Source of the DNA: Archilochus colubris
Taxonomy: Eukaryota > Chordata > Aves > Apodiformes > Trochilidae
Reading direction: 5' to 3'
DNA length: 64,000 nt
Assembly (NCBI GenBank): GCA_023079485.1
Contig: CM041084.1
Span: 61,971,709 to 62,035,708 of the forward strand
The first letter of the stretch is position 1; the number at the start of each line of letters is the position of its first letter. A program made the translations under genes and the position numbers. Below the pieces are notes generated by a model that saw only the letters and a list, made by a program, of their open reading frames with translations, was not told where the DNA came from and did not search any database. Below are positions 46,724-60,890 of this stretch, one piece after another.

Positions 46724-49700
46724 AGTCTGTGGAAAAACTTCACCAGCTTACAAAAGGAAATTTCATGTACACGGAAAAGAGCCTATCCTTAATTAATAGC
46801 AAGGAAAACACTAAAAATATGGACAAACCAACAATGCTGGCAGCTTCACTTTACACTAGTATAATCTCTGAGGTATACACCTGCTTGGCAGCTACTGGTA
46901 TTGGCTATTCTCTCTACCTAGGGAAAAAGAATCTACTTAATTTGTTTTGGTTTTTTCCCCTTTACCTGCATAAATGAAAAAAAAAACATATGAGAGAACA
47001 GCTTGAGCTGAACTGCAGGCTGAGCGAAGGGAATTGCTGACAAGAATCATGAAGATGGGCTTCTTACATGGCAGTGATGAATGCCACCCTTTCCCAGCTG
47101 TCTGCAGAGAGAGCTGATGAGCGAGGCTGTGGGCAGCAGGCAGAGGGTAGTGGTGAAAACCATCAGCATGGCCTCCACAGGCACTCTGGGCTTTCATCTA
47201 GAAGGTGAGGATGGTAGCAGGAGATATTCTGCTATTCTTCATCAGCTTGCCATCACCCTATTGCTAAATGCAAAGGTAGAGAATGAAAATGGAGAAAACA
47301 TTTTTCCATTGGAGTGGGAATCAGAAACAGGTACTGAACAAGGCTGATACCTTTGCTGATGCCTCTGATTCTGCACCAAGCCACAGAGAACAAAACCTGC
47401 CAAGTTGGTTCTCCCCTTGCTATTTGAGTTCTCCACATGTCAAGGATAACCTTTATTCTGTTTTAAATACTTGCCTACCTTTTTCTTTGGTAAGGAGTGT
47501 AAAACCAATTACAGAGGCTGAAAATTATCATTATAACATTCCCCAGAGTGCTTAAGTGAAGTATGCTCCCCACTGTTGCCGCCTGCAGCTGACCCTTGAG
47601 AACATTAGAAGGGCTCACCAAGGGCAGACAACTCATTACACACTGCAGGGAGTTGGGCAACAGCATTTTCTGCTGACAGAGTGAGGTCACATCAAGCTTC
47701 CATCCAGCTGGGTGCAGGTGGCTGGGCTGGTCCCTCTGTTGCTAGCTGTGCATGGCTGGCTGAGACAGTTGGTAATTTCAGGAGGTTTTCGGAGTCTGTG
47801 CTGACTCTATTGTCTTCAGGAAGCATCTGCCAGTAAAGCAAGTTACATCCCTAACCTACCAGCTACATCCATGAATTCCAGCTGATTGCAGACCTACTGA
47901 CCTGTCAGAAACCACAACTTACCCACCATGTTATAGACCATTTTCTCACAAGCACTGGCTAGGGGAAGCAACCAGGCTTGATGGATGGTCTGTGAAGTCA
48001 TATGCCTTAAAATATCTAATCAAACATGATTAGCCCTTTTGGGGCTCCATGTGAGAGTGTATCCCACCTGGAGCAGATAGATGCAGGAGAACTGCACCTC
48101 TCTGTGTTGCCCCATCTACCTCCTGGGGGAAGGCAACAGGATGCGCAGGAGACAGAGTTTCAGGAGAGGCCATCAAACACTTGATAAAATCTACCAGGGA
48201 TTAAGGAGCAGCATAAGACTTACCTCTTTTCCGTTCTCAAAATTCACTTGTTCCAAACAAATATTAGCAAAAGTAGAAGAAAGGCACAAATATAAAAGCT
48301 TCCCAGTCCCCCTTTCCTCTCTATCCCAAAACTCCCACCCATGCAGCCCTCCCACTGGGGAAGGGATGAAAGGAAAAGCACATCACAGCTGTGGCTACAT
48401 CATTTAATGCATTAGTGGAAGAAGTTCAGATGAATCTGAGCTATGAGAAGTACGTAGAAATGCATTCTGGAAGAGACCAATAGTCACATAATCACTGTGT
48501 GTAAGTAAAAGCCACTTCTGGAGGGGAGTGGCAGAAAAGGGTGCTTGAAATTAGGCCAGTTATTCAAAAACACTATAGCCTTCAGAACCCAAAGGACATA
48601 CCTGATGAAGGCAGGAAGGAGCCAACAGGGCAATGGGGATTATTTCTTCTTCTCCTGAAATCAAAGAAACAGACCTGGATGCCTGCACTTCAGCATTACA
48701 CTTCCCCAAGAAGGAAGAGTGGTCATTCAGGGATGCTCTGACAACAGTGGGAGTCCATTTTACAGCACTTTGAGAGAACAAGAGAGGCTTTCTGTGTCTA
48801 ATCACATGGGAGAGATCTGTTCCTACATCCTGAAATGCTTCAAATACTAGTTGCTTCTAATGGGATATACAGAGTACAATTAATGTCTCTGATGGCAACA
48901 CTTCAGCGTAAGTCCCTTCAAAGCTCAACTTGTGCCATTTAGAAGAGAGCTGTGAATAAGAAAAAAAAAACCCAAGTACATGCTTCCTTCTAATTCTCTT
49001 ACTATTACCCTCAGTAAAGTCCTGAAACTAAAACTATGTGAACAATATTGCTATCTGGACATCAGGCTTGTATTTGCTACAATAATTTAAACCAGTGTAT
49101 TTGAAAATATTCAAAATAATTGAAGCACATTTTGAATTTTGCAGTAGATGAACTTTTCAATCTATTTTTCTTTTAAATACCATTCAGATTGCTTTATTTT
49201 TCCTACTGAAGAAAAAAATATGGACTTCATTATTTAAGCTTCTGGTATCCAAATTTACCATAAAGAGTCAAATGCTAAGGACTTGGATTGCCAGCGGTTT
49301 GGGACCTTAGCCAAAATCACAGATTACCAAAACAAACCTAACCCTGCACGGGACAGAATGGAATGGTTAAGTCTGAGAAAACATGTTGGTCTTTAATTGC
49401 AAAAAACGTTTAAAAAGCACCCCTGAATTGAAAACACCTCACAACTATGGAGTGTCCCAAACAAAATGTTTGGTTTGAGAAACATAAAAGCAGGGAGGTT
49501 TGAACACTCTCTTTGAAGGAAGGGGCTGTCAGCAAATTTTGTTGCATGAAGTATTTGCATCAGACGTGGATTGCTACCCCATTAGGTTTAGCAATCTTTC
49601 CTCTACTTGTTTGTAGCTTGTAGGAGATTTTATTAAAGCCTCCACTTTAATAGGAAAAAGACCCAAATCATATAAAGTTATGGGGACATAAGAGAGAGAG

Positions 49701-52293
49701 GCTAACTGTGGGGTTTTCCAGCTTGCTCTTGCTTACTGAGAATTACCCATGAGGTATCCTAGCACCTTACTCAAGAAATGAATGTAAACACATCTGTCTT
49801 ATTCCTTTTTCTGGGAAGGACAAAGCTCACCTATGGGATGCTTCCAGTTTGAGAACAGTGCTGCTGTTAGAGTGCCTGCTGAAGGAGGGAGTCAGATACA
49901 CGTTTTACATGAAGCACTTGATCTGGCATGGGTAGAGATCATTTCCTCCTGCCTGATTTTGCGTCCTGGGGCCCCAGCCTGGTTTGTGTAGATACTTGTC
50001 TTCTTCTCCTTGTTGACAGCTTTATTCTTCCAGTGACGTGAAGCTGTCACAGAAGGCCATCTCCAGGGAAGGAGCAGTGACCTCTCAGGTGGTTGGGATC
50101 AGCACCAGGCAGAGTAAGACAGACGAGTGCTGTCTGCTTCCCTTTCACATGGGAGCCAGTCTCAGGAGTACCAAGCACTGAATTAGCAGAGACCTCATCT
50201 TTCAGTTCATGTTGTCTAATGCAAGATCAGTGGGGCATAAAGTTTCTATTATCTGTGTTTTAATAATGGATGAACTTCCCCTCCTCCTGCTCCAAAAGCC
50301 CTACATATAACCCCACTCTAGGCAGATGATGCAGCTGGTCCTTTGTTTGCTCAGCTCCTTCCAGATGGGTATCCAGTGCCACCTGAGCTGAGTAGGCTCA
50401 GGGAACTTTTTGTTGCTTGCATTTGATTTCAGACGCTGGAGGTTTTCCCTTCTGAGCACAGCTTTATTTGAAAAAGTTAATTTTGCATTTATGTCAGCCC
50501 TGAGGATGGCCAGGGGATAAAGAGCACGCTACTGAAGCTCTGTGATTTCAGTTTCACTGCCTCAGTTATCACTTATCTATTGACCAGCTATCAAAGTGAA
50601 GGGGGTATGATATTCTGGGTGACAGAAGTCCATTCAGGAAACAGGTCCTCAGATTTATATATCCTAATCTGTCTCAATTCAAATTACTTCCTGCCATGTT
50701 GCAGAAGGATGAACATTGGAGCCACTACTGCGAAAGGCTGGTGACCCCTTATGACTCCTTTTAACAGGACCAGAACACTCCTATGACAGTAAATTTGGAG
50801 GTCTAGATTATTAGCACAGTGATAAGGAAGTGATAGAAACACACTGAAGGCTGTAGGATTCATCATTATTTCATCCCAAGTATTGTGCTATCCATGAAAA
50901 TTACGTGCAAATTTGTAGCTCAAGAAGATAAACTCAAAACAGGCACGGAAACATAGAGAATTGTCATAAAAGTGTTAAGGTTGGTCTGTGGAGAAGGAGT
51001 GGGAAAAGTGATGTGGGAAAGCACCAGAAGGAATGACAGAAGGTTTTGTTGGCACCCAGCTCTGCAGGTCATAAAAATCACAGCACATCCGTGTGCAGCT
51101 TCTGAGGAGACCTAAGCAGGGAAAGAAATGGACTGCCTAAATAGAGGGACAGCAGTTAAAGAGATGATGATTATGATTATAAGTATGATTATGATGAAGA
51201 ACAAGGCTGAAGCTTTTAGACACCCAAGCACAGAGATGAAAGACTGTCAGTAAACTCATGATTCATAGAGAAAGAAAAGGATGGAGGGAGGAAAGTTCCT
51301 ATTCACTATGTACTCCTGAGGAGTTCAAAAGACTTGTGCATATGTGAGTAGGGGGGTGTGAGCAAGAAAAATCAGCTTGTTTTATAAGAAAACCACCTTC
51401 CTCTTCTATAAAGTCTAATTTTGAGCTTTGCTACAATTGCAATGCTCTTTTCTACAGAACAGCCAATATTCTCGACAATAATAAGGCAAAACTCGAGATA
51501 ATGTGGTGTATCGGAGACATTTACAAAATAATTTCTGAATAATTAGAATTGTTCAAGTATCTGTGTGGTATAACTCCAACTTCTACCACATAGAATTTCC
51601 AGGAAAAACACCCTGACATGCATGCATAAAGCATACATAGATGCCACAGTCCTCAGCTGACATAGAAGCCCAGCAGAATTCCTTCTGCCAACTACTGATA
51701 GTGCTGTACCATCCCCCTGGCTTCGTGTGAGAAGTTTCATGCAGTGCTAAGAATACCTTCTGCTTTCAGATCAAAGTGTAGACTTCATCATTTTTTCTTG
51801 ATTATGCTTGATGGGACCGAGCCATAGATGTCAACATTTTGGGCTCCAAATTCTCTTCTTTGGCTTGGGCCATCACTTAAAAAAAACAGTTCAGTTGCTG
51901 TCCTAACAGCTATGGATTTCTAGTTCTTTTCGTGGGGAAAGGAACATTTTATATTTAACTGTTCATCCCAAAACCAGAAATAAAACTTATTTATTTGGTT
52001 CATAAATGTCAGTCAAAAGAACCAAATTATAGACTTGTCTTATTTTCAAGTATGATCTTTATGACAGAGGATTAATCAATAGCCTACCATTCCCAAAGAA
52101 CATTGCAGAAATCATGTCCAATTTTCTGACTCTGAGACACACAAAAATCATACACATTCAATTTTAATAGTGAAATGGTTATACTTATCTCTTCCAAATG
52201 AGATTATACTATTAGAGGAACTCAGAGGAGACAGGAATTGAACTCCTCTCAAGTAAAGCAGGATGGAAGGGAAATAGGATGTGGACAGCAGGA
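46724..52293. other. unique noncoding DNA
   Basis: No gene or recognised repeat, apart from an ATGATT run (51163-51197) and a small inverted pair, CTAATCA/TGATTAG, near 48017-48034. Frames of up to 108 codons show no domain. Unusually few open frames occur between 48.9 and 51.5 kb. Confidence 0.55.
51163..51197. repeat. ATGATT short tandem repeat
   Basis: GATGATGATTATGATTATAA followed by GTATGATTATGATGAAG. Imperfect. Confidence 0.65.
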
Positions 52294-52363
52294 GATAGAA
52301 TCATAGAATCATAGAATTGGCTGGGTTGGAAGGGACCTCAGAGATCATCGAGTCGTTACAGCC
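52294..52363 (-). mobile_element. very short CR1 3' stub
   Basis: GATAGAA and two TCATAGAA octamers (52294-52316) are followed by TTGGCTGGGTTGGAAGGGAC and CTCAGAGATCATCGAGTC, near-identical to the start of the copy at 63228. After 52354 it jumps to GTTACAGCC, which matches a site about 24 bases further along in that copy, so a small internal deletion is likely. There is no coding sequence. Confidence 0.85.
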
Positions 52364-55300
52364 TTATTCCATCTGCACTCAAGAAAGTGACCTCCTCCCC
52401 TAGGACACTGGATGTGTCCCACAGAGACTGTCAACAGTAAAGTCTAGAAAGAAATCCCCTTTTAATTCCCAGAGCTTCAATCTGCAATGAAGCAAATGTG
52501 ACAGCAAGTGGGAAGAAGGCTGTAGTACAAAGTGCAGACTCAGGTTGTTACCCCCCCAACTTTTGCTGGAAAAGACCACACATCTGTTTAGAAGGAATTA
52601 AAACATTATCTGCCTGTTAGAGCTGAAGGTACAGCACCTTGTATATGTGCTGGGACCCGCAATACCCTGTGCTAGAAGAGGTCAGACAGGATTTGCATCT
52701 CTAGGAGCAGTGCTACCACTAGAAGTACAGAACCATTCCAATGGAACAAGAAGGACCAATAGCATGCAAGAAGTTTCACCCTTCTCCCAAACAGAACCAA
52801 TGGTGCATAGGTAAAGAAATGGTTCACAAAGCAAATGAGCTGCAAATCCATTAAGAAAAAGGAAAATCAAGCAGATACTCATTTAGTAGTACAATTTACT
52901 GAGAAATGTATGTACATTTCACTTGGTTTTCATTTGTGTGCTTTCATGACATTGGCCCATGCTCTGAATCTAGATATCAGTGGCTGAACAAGCTCTTCAC
53001 ACATTCCTCTATCCACTCACCTTGAATAGCTGAGTAGGTTCAAGTTTTCACCTTGATCAGTTAAATGAGGCCAGCCAAAAATTTTTTAAATGATAAAACA
53101 GAGCAGGGACTCTTTTGGTTTTATTCCCTACTTTTATTTCAATAGTAAATGACATACTGTAAAAAGGTTTGTCTTGTATTTTGTTGCCTTTGCACTGTGA
53201 CATATGTTCAAGGAGAAGATGCATTTATTATTTAAAAGGCAAAATACATATGGTTTGTCTCCCTGTGAAGAGGTGCTGAGTTAGAAGTTAAATGGAGACA
53301 TTCTCACCAGTGAGAAAAAAAATTAGTGTTTTAGTCAGTCATAAATGCAGATTTACCTATTTTCAGCTATGTGAATGAGCAGGTACATTTTATCCTCTTT
53401 TTACTTGCCACTACATTATCAAACTGGTTGAATTTGCCTGTGTCTTGCAGGAGAGACTTCTTGCTCTAATGTTGCAGAACTAAGTACCTACAAAATTGCC
53501 TTAGAAAAATCAGATGCTTGGGTTCCATAAATTCTGAGCTTTTATACTAATAAAGTGCCCAAAATGTCAAAACCAAATTACTAAGCCTCAACTCTTCTGG
53601 TTTTACGCACATGTTTCAGCACACCAATGAGTTCAGTGTGATGATCAAGCTTTTTGTGGATAAACTGAAATCCAAGAAACCCAATATCAACTTACATCTG
53701 CTTAGGACTGATCTTGTTATTCCAGATGTCTTTCCAATGCAGGGATGTAGGACAACTACATTGAATTTTTTAAGAGGTTCCTAACTCGTAAATTAATGAA
53801 AATGCTCTTAATGAGGAACTGTAGTTAGTTCTTTCTTTTCTTAGCAGTCCAGGAAAAGGAGGACAACTTATTGATGCTTACAGCCTTGCTCAATACATTA
53901 CAACTCTCTACAAAGTCTATGGGAGTTATGAGTGTGCAATAATTACATGGCTGGGACTTTATAAAGAGAGCAATAACAGCAAGGCTAATTTGCTATTCAG
54001 GGATTTTTTTCCCCAAGTCATATTTAATTACTATCCTTGTTTCCCTGCCCACCACTCTTTCCCCACTACCCCCCTTCTTCTTCTCTGAAGAGCTGTGGAA
54101 TTTCAATGCTAAAGGAGAAGCTGATTATGCTGCACCCTGGCACCGAGCTGTCCAGGCTACACACAAAAGATCATGAATAGGCAGGCGTGTACTTGCTCTA
54201 AATATAGTTCAGACACTACTTAGGCATTTAGAATCAAAGATCTTCTACTAGCAACAAGTCCTCCAAAAGTGTGCGATTTGGCATGCCTGGAGCTGTTAAG
54301 TGGATGCAGGGAAAAAAAAACTGCTGAAGTTATGGAGAAAGAATATGAAGGGTGCTAATTGCCATCTGCCAATGCCTCAGAAAAAAAGTCTTTGCGATAG
54401 ACTTTCAGCATGGGAAAATGTAATAGCAGCAACAAAGTGTTTACAGGAGAATACATCTAACAAAACAAGAACTGCTCAGACTTAAGAGACACCTGCCAGC
54501 AGAGGCAAATGCTTCTGTGCTATAAATCAAACATTAGTGCTTCTGCTCCAATGTGCATCTGTTACGTTTTATTTTTGAGGACCCATAGGTATAAGGTCTT
54601 GTCCCTGAAATAGCAATTGGTGAAATAAGAACAAAAGGATTGTTCTCTACAACATCTTGTGCTGTAGACAATTCTTCCAGAATTTCAGTTTTAGTGGTCA
54701 ATCAGGTCTGAATAGTGATGAGCAGCAAGGTACTTCACATTCATCATACACCTCAGCTCTGACAGATGGGCAACAAACTGGATAGTCTGTACACCTCTCC
54801 CTGCTTTTGAAATCAGAATATTTTAAGCTGTCTGAAGTATACTTTTGATAACTGTGATTTGCCTTTAGATTAAGTGGTAGGAATACTACCATTTCCATGC
54901 AGAAACTGTTCAGTGCCTCGCTTACCTAGACACATATCTGTGCTGGAGACTGTAGTAAAAAACAGAGATCAACTCAGGAATTTTGCTAGACATTTTTCCT
55001 CTGAAAAGATTAGTGAGTATCTTGGCTTATTACATGACAAGATTACCTCAGAAATAGAAGGCTGTCCTGTCAGCTTTTGTCCTGACACCCAGAAAGGTTT
55101 GTGTGGCTTTTTCATATAAAATGAATAATGTGAACCTTCAGTCTCAAAAGTAGGAGGGGTTTCCAGGTGGAAACACACTTTTGCTCTTAGTAGCACACAC
55201 AATGATTCCCTTGATTTTGGGGGTCTCAGATTCACACTTTTTTAAAGCATGATCCTTTTTTGACTGACATGCTTAGTAGGCATTAGTCAGGACAGTAACC

Positions 55301-58300
55301 TGACAGATGGCCCATTTCTAGCCAGGCACTGTTTCTAGGGAGAAACCCAGAAACCTTAATCTTCTGGGACTAGTCACTTGTGAACTTATACCTACATTGC
55401 ATTAAAGCATTGCATCATCATAACTAGAGGCTTTCAAGCATCTGAAGTCCTCATGAACTTCAGTTCCATACAGCAAGAAAGCCAGCAGCTATCTGCCCTT
55501 GCATTGGCCATCCTAGATCCAGATGAAGCCCTGGAGAAGTTCGCTCAGCCTTCAAATCTCTGGGAAGTGAAGCAAGACCAGAGTAAGCTCAGATCTGTCC
55601 AAACAAGAGAGTGAAACAAGTCACATTCTTGGCCAGCCCAAGCCCTTGCTTCAGGAAATCTATTTGTGAACTCAGTTGATGGGAAAATTGTGACATGGTG
55701 GAGAAAAGCACAACGTTGCAGGAAGTGTCCTCAGTCACCAGGGGTAGCCAAGCCATGAAAAAACTTCACCAAAGGAGATGGAAGACAAAAAGATATTGTG
55801 TCCTTTTTTTTCCATGGCTCCATCTTCGTAGGTATTTTTCTTCATCAAGTTGCAGGACAGTCTGATTACGTTGGAATTGTCAGGCAAAGCCAGATTTGTT
55901 GGTCCTATCTGATGGCTGTCCCATGTTTTTCTTTACTGAAGGAGTGGGACTCATGGGGCAAAAAAGGCACCATAGGGAGGCTGTTGGGACATTCAAGAAC
56001 CATGAGGATGAGCACAGCATAAAATCTGAAATAGATCAGATTAGATAAAACAGACCAAACTACAGACTGCTGGAGAAACGAGAGGCTCTGAGGCAGGTCT
56101 GGGAAAACAGCCTAGAGAAAAAAAAAAAGTTCCAGCCCAGCTGTGTTCTATCTGCACAGAAAATTACTTCACAGAGAAGGAAATTGCATTACAGTTGTCT
56201 TAGATGCATGAAGAACAGGCAGCTCACAACTGAGCCTTTAGAAAATGTTTTAGACAGGTTGAGCTAACAACAAACAAATGTAGACAAACCTGCAGTGTGA
56301 AATCCAGGTACTACTCCCTTTCTCATCACCAAGCCTTTAGTGAATTAGGGAATGGATACAAATATTATAGCTGCTACATGAAACCCATGTTTACACCACC
56401 CTCAACTTTAGCTTCTCTAGGAGAATATAACCAACTCCCAGTATTAATGGCATGAACTCTGAATCTGGGGAATATTTTAGATAGGTTCAAACTTTGTGAT
56501 CCAAGTCCATAATTCACTGTAAGGAAAATTCCATGTTTTCAGTTCTTTCACCACTAGAGAACTGAACAACAACAATTGAATCAACATGTGAAATACTTCT
56601 TTCTTGCATATAACAGCAACAAGCCATATGGATCATCTGGTATGAAATTACAAAACTGAAGCTTTTTTAGATAAAGCAAGAAGAAAATATGTTAATATTT
56701 CAGTGAGGTATAGCTGGAATTTCCTTTGACTCGACAACTGCTTTTCTCCTTTCCATTTGAGAGGCACAGAAGTGTCAGGGATGAAGAAAATCAAGCTTCA
56801 CTTCCCATGAGGAAGTGCCCTGGAGCTAGTACCTTCTCAAGGAGCAAAGTAAACTCATCTGGTTAGAGCGTATTTTCCATGAAGATATACAAACATGAAG
56901 ATGAAGGTGGTGCAAAGCAGCACCTGCCTACTCTATCATTACAAGAACACATGGTTTTATGTCCCTCCAGCTCAGTGATGCTAAGAGGAAAGACTGGTGG
57001 GAGGACTGGAACAGCTGTATATTGCATATGAAAACAGCACCTGTTCTTAGAGAAAGCAGCTTCTAGGAGACACTGCAGCAGTCCTGTGTATTTCTTTAAG
57101 TGAAGGTCTTACATATTTTTTTAAGATTGTGACACAGGGGTTTTCCTACAGCTGCTTCACCAGCTTTGGACAAAGATGCATTTTTATGCCTGGTTTGGCA
57201 AGCAGGTGTTATCTGGTTTTTATTTGTCTCATGACATGTAATCAATGCCTTTGTCACCTGCAAATTAAACTAGTGCAATGCATTGTAAAAGGCTGTTAAA
57301 TTTAGCCATCTTTCAGGAACACCTTTTAGCACCTGATTCTGACACCAAGGCCTTGTTTCATGCAAGGAGAGTATAGTGTAGTCATGGTCTGAGTACTCTC
57401 TTGGTTTCTGTCAATTCCTAGGTTAAAATGGCAATCCACTACATTGACATATGAGCTCCTAAATTATTTGAGACTACCAAAGATACTAAAGAACTTGCCT
57501 TCTCTAAACCTTATTTGCTGCTGTAGTAGCTGTCACCTCTAGTGGTACATACAAAGAGGCCAGAGATGTGTGTGACATGGACTGGCCCTGTGGGGCTTCT
57601 AGGCACCTTGTGAAGCCCCTCTGACACTAGTATATAATTACTTCGGGGTTGCCTATATGGGGAGCTGCATGACTTCAAAAAGATGTCTGTAGTGCTGGCA
57701 GCATCACTGCCCCTCAGAGCCCCTTGGGTATGTGCTGTATACATGACAGTGTTGTACAAAAGGATGCCAGAGGAAGCCTTTAAGATGCAAGGCCCCCCAG
57801 GGTAGCACTGGAGGATTTGTGGGTCAGAGGGAGTCAAACCTGGCACAGCCTGATCCGTGCCATCTCTGTACCCATTGAGGACAGTCCTGGAGCCCAGAAA
57901 TACATCTCAGTGCTGTCTTGTAAAGGGTTACACCACATGAGCTTGCTTCTACATTCTTTTAGCAGTGTGGATTCTGTTTACACTTGCAGACCTCTTGTTA
58001 GAGGTAACTTGATCTCACAATTTTTTTAAAAGATGCTTGCAACTCCAGAGCAAAGTAGAGCCCTTGATGCAACAGAGAATGTCCATTCTTACAGGTGACC
58101 TGTTGTGGGATAGTATAAAAAGGACTGGTTGGTTATTTTTAAAATATTTATCTAAATCAAATTTTCAAGGACCCTTCTTAAACTAAAGGGAATTAGACTT
58201 GAAACCTAAGGCTGTGTTAGTACTAGAAAGGGGTAAATGAAATGACCCAGGTAATTATAATCCTGAAATCCCAGATAAAATAAGCCAACACAAAATTCAC

Positions 58301-60594
58301 TTAATAAGGACTAATGGGATGATAATTTAAAATTCCAATCAAGTTTATGAAACAGACCTTGTCTGAATAAACTAGAATTTTGTTTTGATGAGATTGTAAT
58401 TTTTTTCTATAAAGTAATAGTATCTGTGTAGTATAAAACACTGTAGCTTCCGTGAGACTTAACACCAAACCAATATTTTCATTAGGAATTTAGAACAATT
58501 GAAATCATTACAATTCATTTGAAATGTGAGATAAAGATGACTCATGAATAGTAGTAAATGGAGAAAACATCAGTGACTGGGTTTGCCTCCACCAAGACCC
58601 AGCTCGAATCCTGCACCTGCCCCGTTTGACTAATGCCAGGAAGATATGACAATAAATGATGACAACAAATCTTACTCAGAAAGCTTGCAGATAAGAGGAA
58701 GATGTAGGAAAAGTGATGCACCAATGAAGATGAACAGTCACTCAGATTGCAGAATTTCACTTAAATATGATTAAAAATGTCATCACATGTATTCTGTAGG
58801 CTTAGAAAATGAAGGCCACATACCATCTCAATATGTGGGTAACTGTGCTGGTAAACTGAGATAAGTTGAAAACAAAAAAACAAGAACAAAACAAAAACAA
58901 GGAACAAAGCATTGGACCACACATGTGGCTCAATCTATTTAGATTAAAATTGGCAGAGGGAGTGAGAATAACAATCAGCAGCCAAAGACAGATTTAGCAA
59001 GAGAACCCACAGACCTGGTCAAAACCTAGAATAGAGTGGCAGTAAAAATAAGATCCAGGATTCAGAGGCAGAAGTTTATATCTCTGGGTTTCTAAAAAAT
59101 ATCTTAAACTCATGTTGGACCATTTTGCAAACTAAAAGACCCAGTCAAGGCAAGGCTTACAGTCAGCCTAGATTACAACACTAAACATCATCTGGCTGTA
59201 TAACCTGGTATTGGTAACACTGGGATATTGTTGTAAAGCAAATCATCTGCAGCTGGTTACAGTATTTTACTGCAGGCACCCTGAGTCAGACTCCTGGGCG
59301 TACACATGCCCAGGGCTCAAGTTACTGCTTTGAAGAGGTGCAAAGGAGTATTAATGCACACTGAGAAGGTGTAATGGGATAAAACTGTGCTATGTTGCCT
59401 TGATATGACAAAGTGCCAAAAGAGACTGGTGGAGTCCTAATGAGGCAGTCATTGTGAATGTGTTCTGCAAGAGCTGAGCTGATCTTACACATTAAATTAG
59501 ATGGGTGGGTCAAGAAGAGGAGGACAGACAGATCTCCTATCGTTGCAGCTAGGAAACAACTGCTGGGTAAGGCCAAAGACAATATGTGTGGTGGATGGAG
59601 GAAGGAGTGCAGATTTCTCCAACACCACAGTGCCCATTCCAGCTTTATGCTTACACCCAGGTGCTGTCACAGGCTGATGGTCACCTGCCCAGTATGCAAA
59701 GCCTCCCCTGAGTACAGGTTTGTCATTCTTCTCCCTGATGCTAAAACATCCTTGTAACATCCCTCAGGTCAGCAACACTGCCCTCACACAGGAGACTGCA
59801 AGGCATAAATGGGCACTGCTCCTCCACTGCACCTAATTTGTCTAAGAGTGCTTTCCACCCTGCTCCTGAGGCTGATCTTATTTATGCTGCTTTACTTTGA
59901 ATCACATAAACACACTCGATCTCCTCCCTCCCACAGTGCACTCTACGTGCAAACTCCTTAAAGATGTTTGTTAATGCAAATGGCATTTTTAGAACTGCAG
60001 TGTATGGGTGGTGTGTGCTCCTTCAGTACATGAGCTGCTTATCAATCATTTAATTGGAATGTCTTGGTCTTCACCCAGATGGTCCCTTTCAGCAGATAGC
60101 ATTGTGTTTTAAAACTTTGGATAATTATAGCCCTGTAAATGGAGAGTGCAAGATTTGTTGGCTGCAGCCAGCTCATCTTTCTTCTGTAACAGCCTCATTG
60201 TCTAGTCATTGCCTTATTCACAATGGGAAGAGATCCGTGCAAATGGAGACACACATCTAAAGACTCCCCTCAGCTGGGTAAACAGTAGCAGGAGCCTAGC
60301 TGATGGTAAGTACAGAAAGGATTAAAATATATCAGTAACTTGGCTGGTTTTCTTCCCCTCCTTCCCTGGACACACAAAGTAGAAGGGAATGAACCTACGC
60401 TGCTCTGTTAGCTGATTTAAAACATATTTAAATCCTGACTGCACTGGCCAACAATACCCTGTCAGCACTTTGTTGGTTTTTGGTGGTTTGGTGTTTTCCT
60501 CTTTTTTCTTTTTAAACAAAACCAATTAACCAGATTCCTGAGGGAAATGGGCCCATCATTTCTCTGTTGTTTTCCTCCATAATGCAGTGGTGAA
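52364..60594. other. unique noncoding DNA
   Basis: AT-rich. An A-rich CAAAA tract lies at 58870-58909. Open frames include 54874-55119 plus (81 codons, discussed as a finding) and 57511-57846 minus (111 codons, no domain). No gene or mobile element can be supported. Confidence 0.5.
58870..58909. repeat. (CAAAA)n A-rich tract
   Basis: A-runs interrupted by C or G at irregular 4-6 base spacing. Confidence 0.7.
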
Positions 60595-60890
60595 AATGCA
60601 GCTTCCAGCAGGACTCAAGGCATTTTTTTACCAGCACTTTGCCGGCTCCTTTCAGACCAGCCGGCGGCTCAGCTCCTCGGAGGGGTCCCCAGGCCCTCCC
60701 TGCTGGCTCCTTCCTGGCTTCCCCTTGCTCAAGGGAGCCATGGCAGGTCTGCTGTGCCAGGAGATGCCATCCTCCTCCCTTGGCCCTGGGGCACCAGAGA
60801 GATGCAGCTGCTTGGAGCCACTGCTGCTCAGTGTCACCCCATAGCACATCGCGTCGCAGTGCAGAGGGACTGCCCGGGCCTGAAGTTTAA
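60595..60890. other. GC-rich patch in AT-rich DNA
   Basis: An abrupt island of G+C-rich sequence with clustered CpGs at both ends (GCCGGCTCC, GCCGGCGGC, CTCGGAG; CATCGCGTCGCAG, CCCGGGCC). Overlapping open frames of about 83-111 codons occur on both strands, as expected where stop codons are rare. It is too short and CpG-poor in the middle to call a CpG island. Confidence 0.45.

Noticed and set aside
59036..59095. GAGTGGCAG and CCAGGATTCAGAG words resembling MIR
   Set aside because: Word order and spacing do not follow the MIR core well enough. Weaker than the two copies listed.
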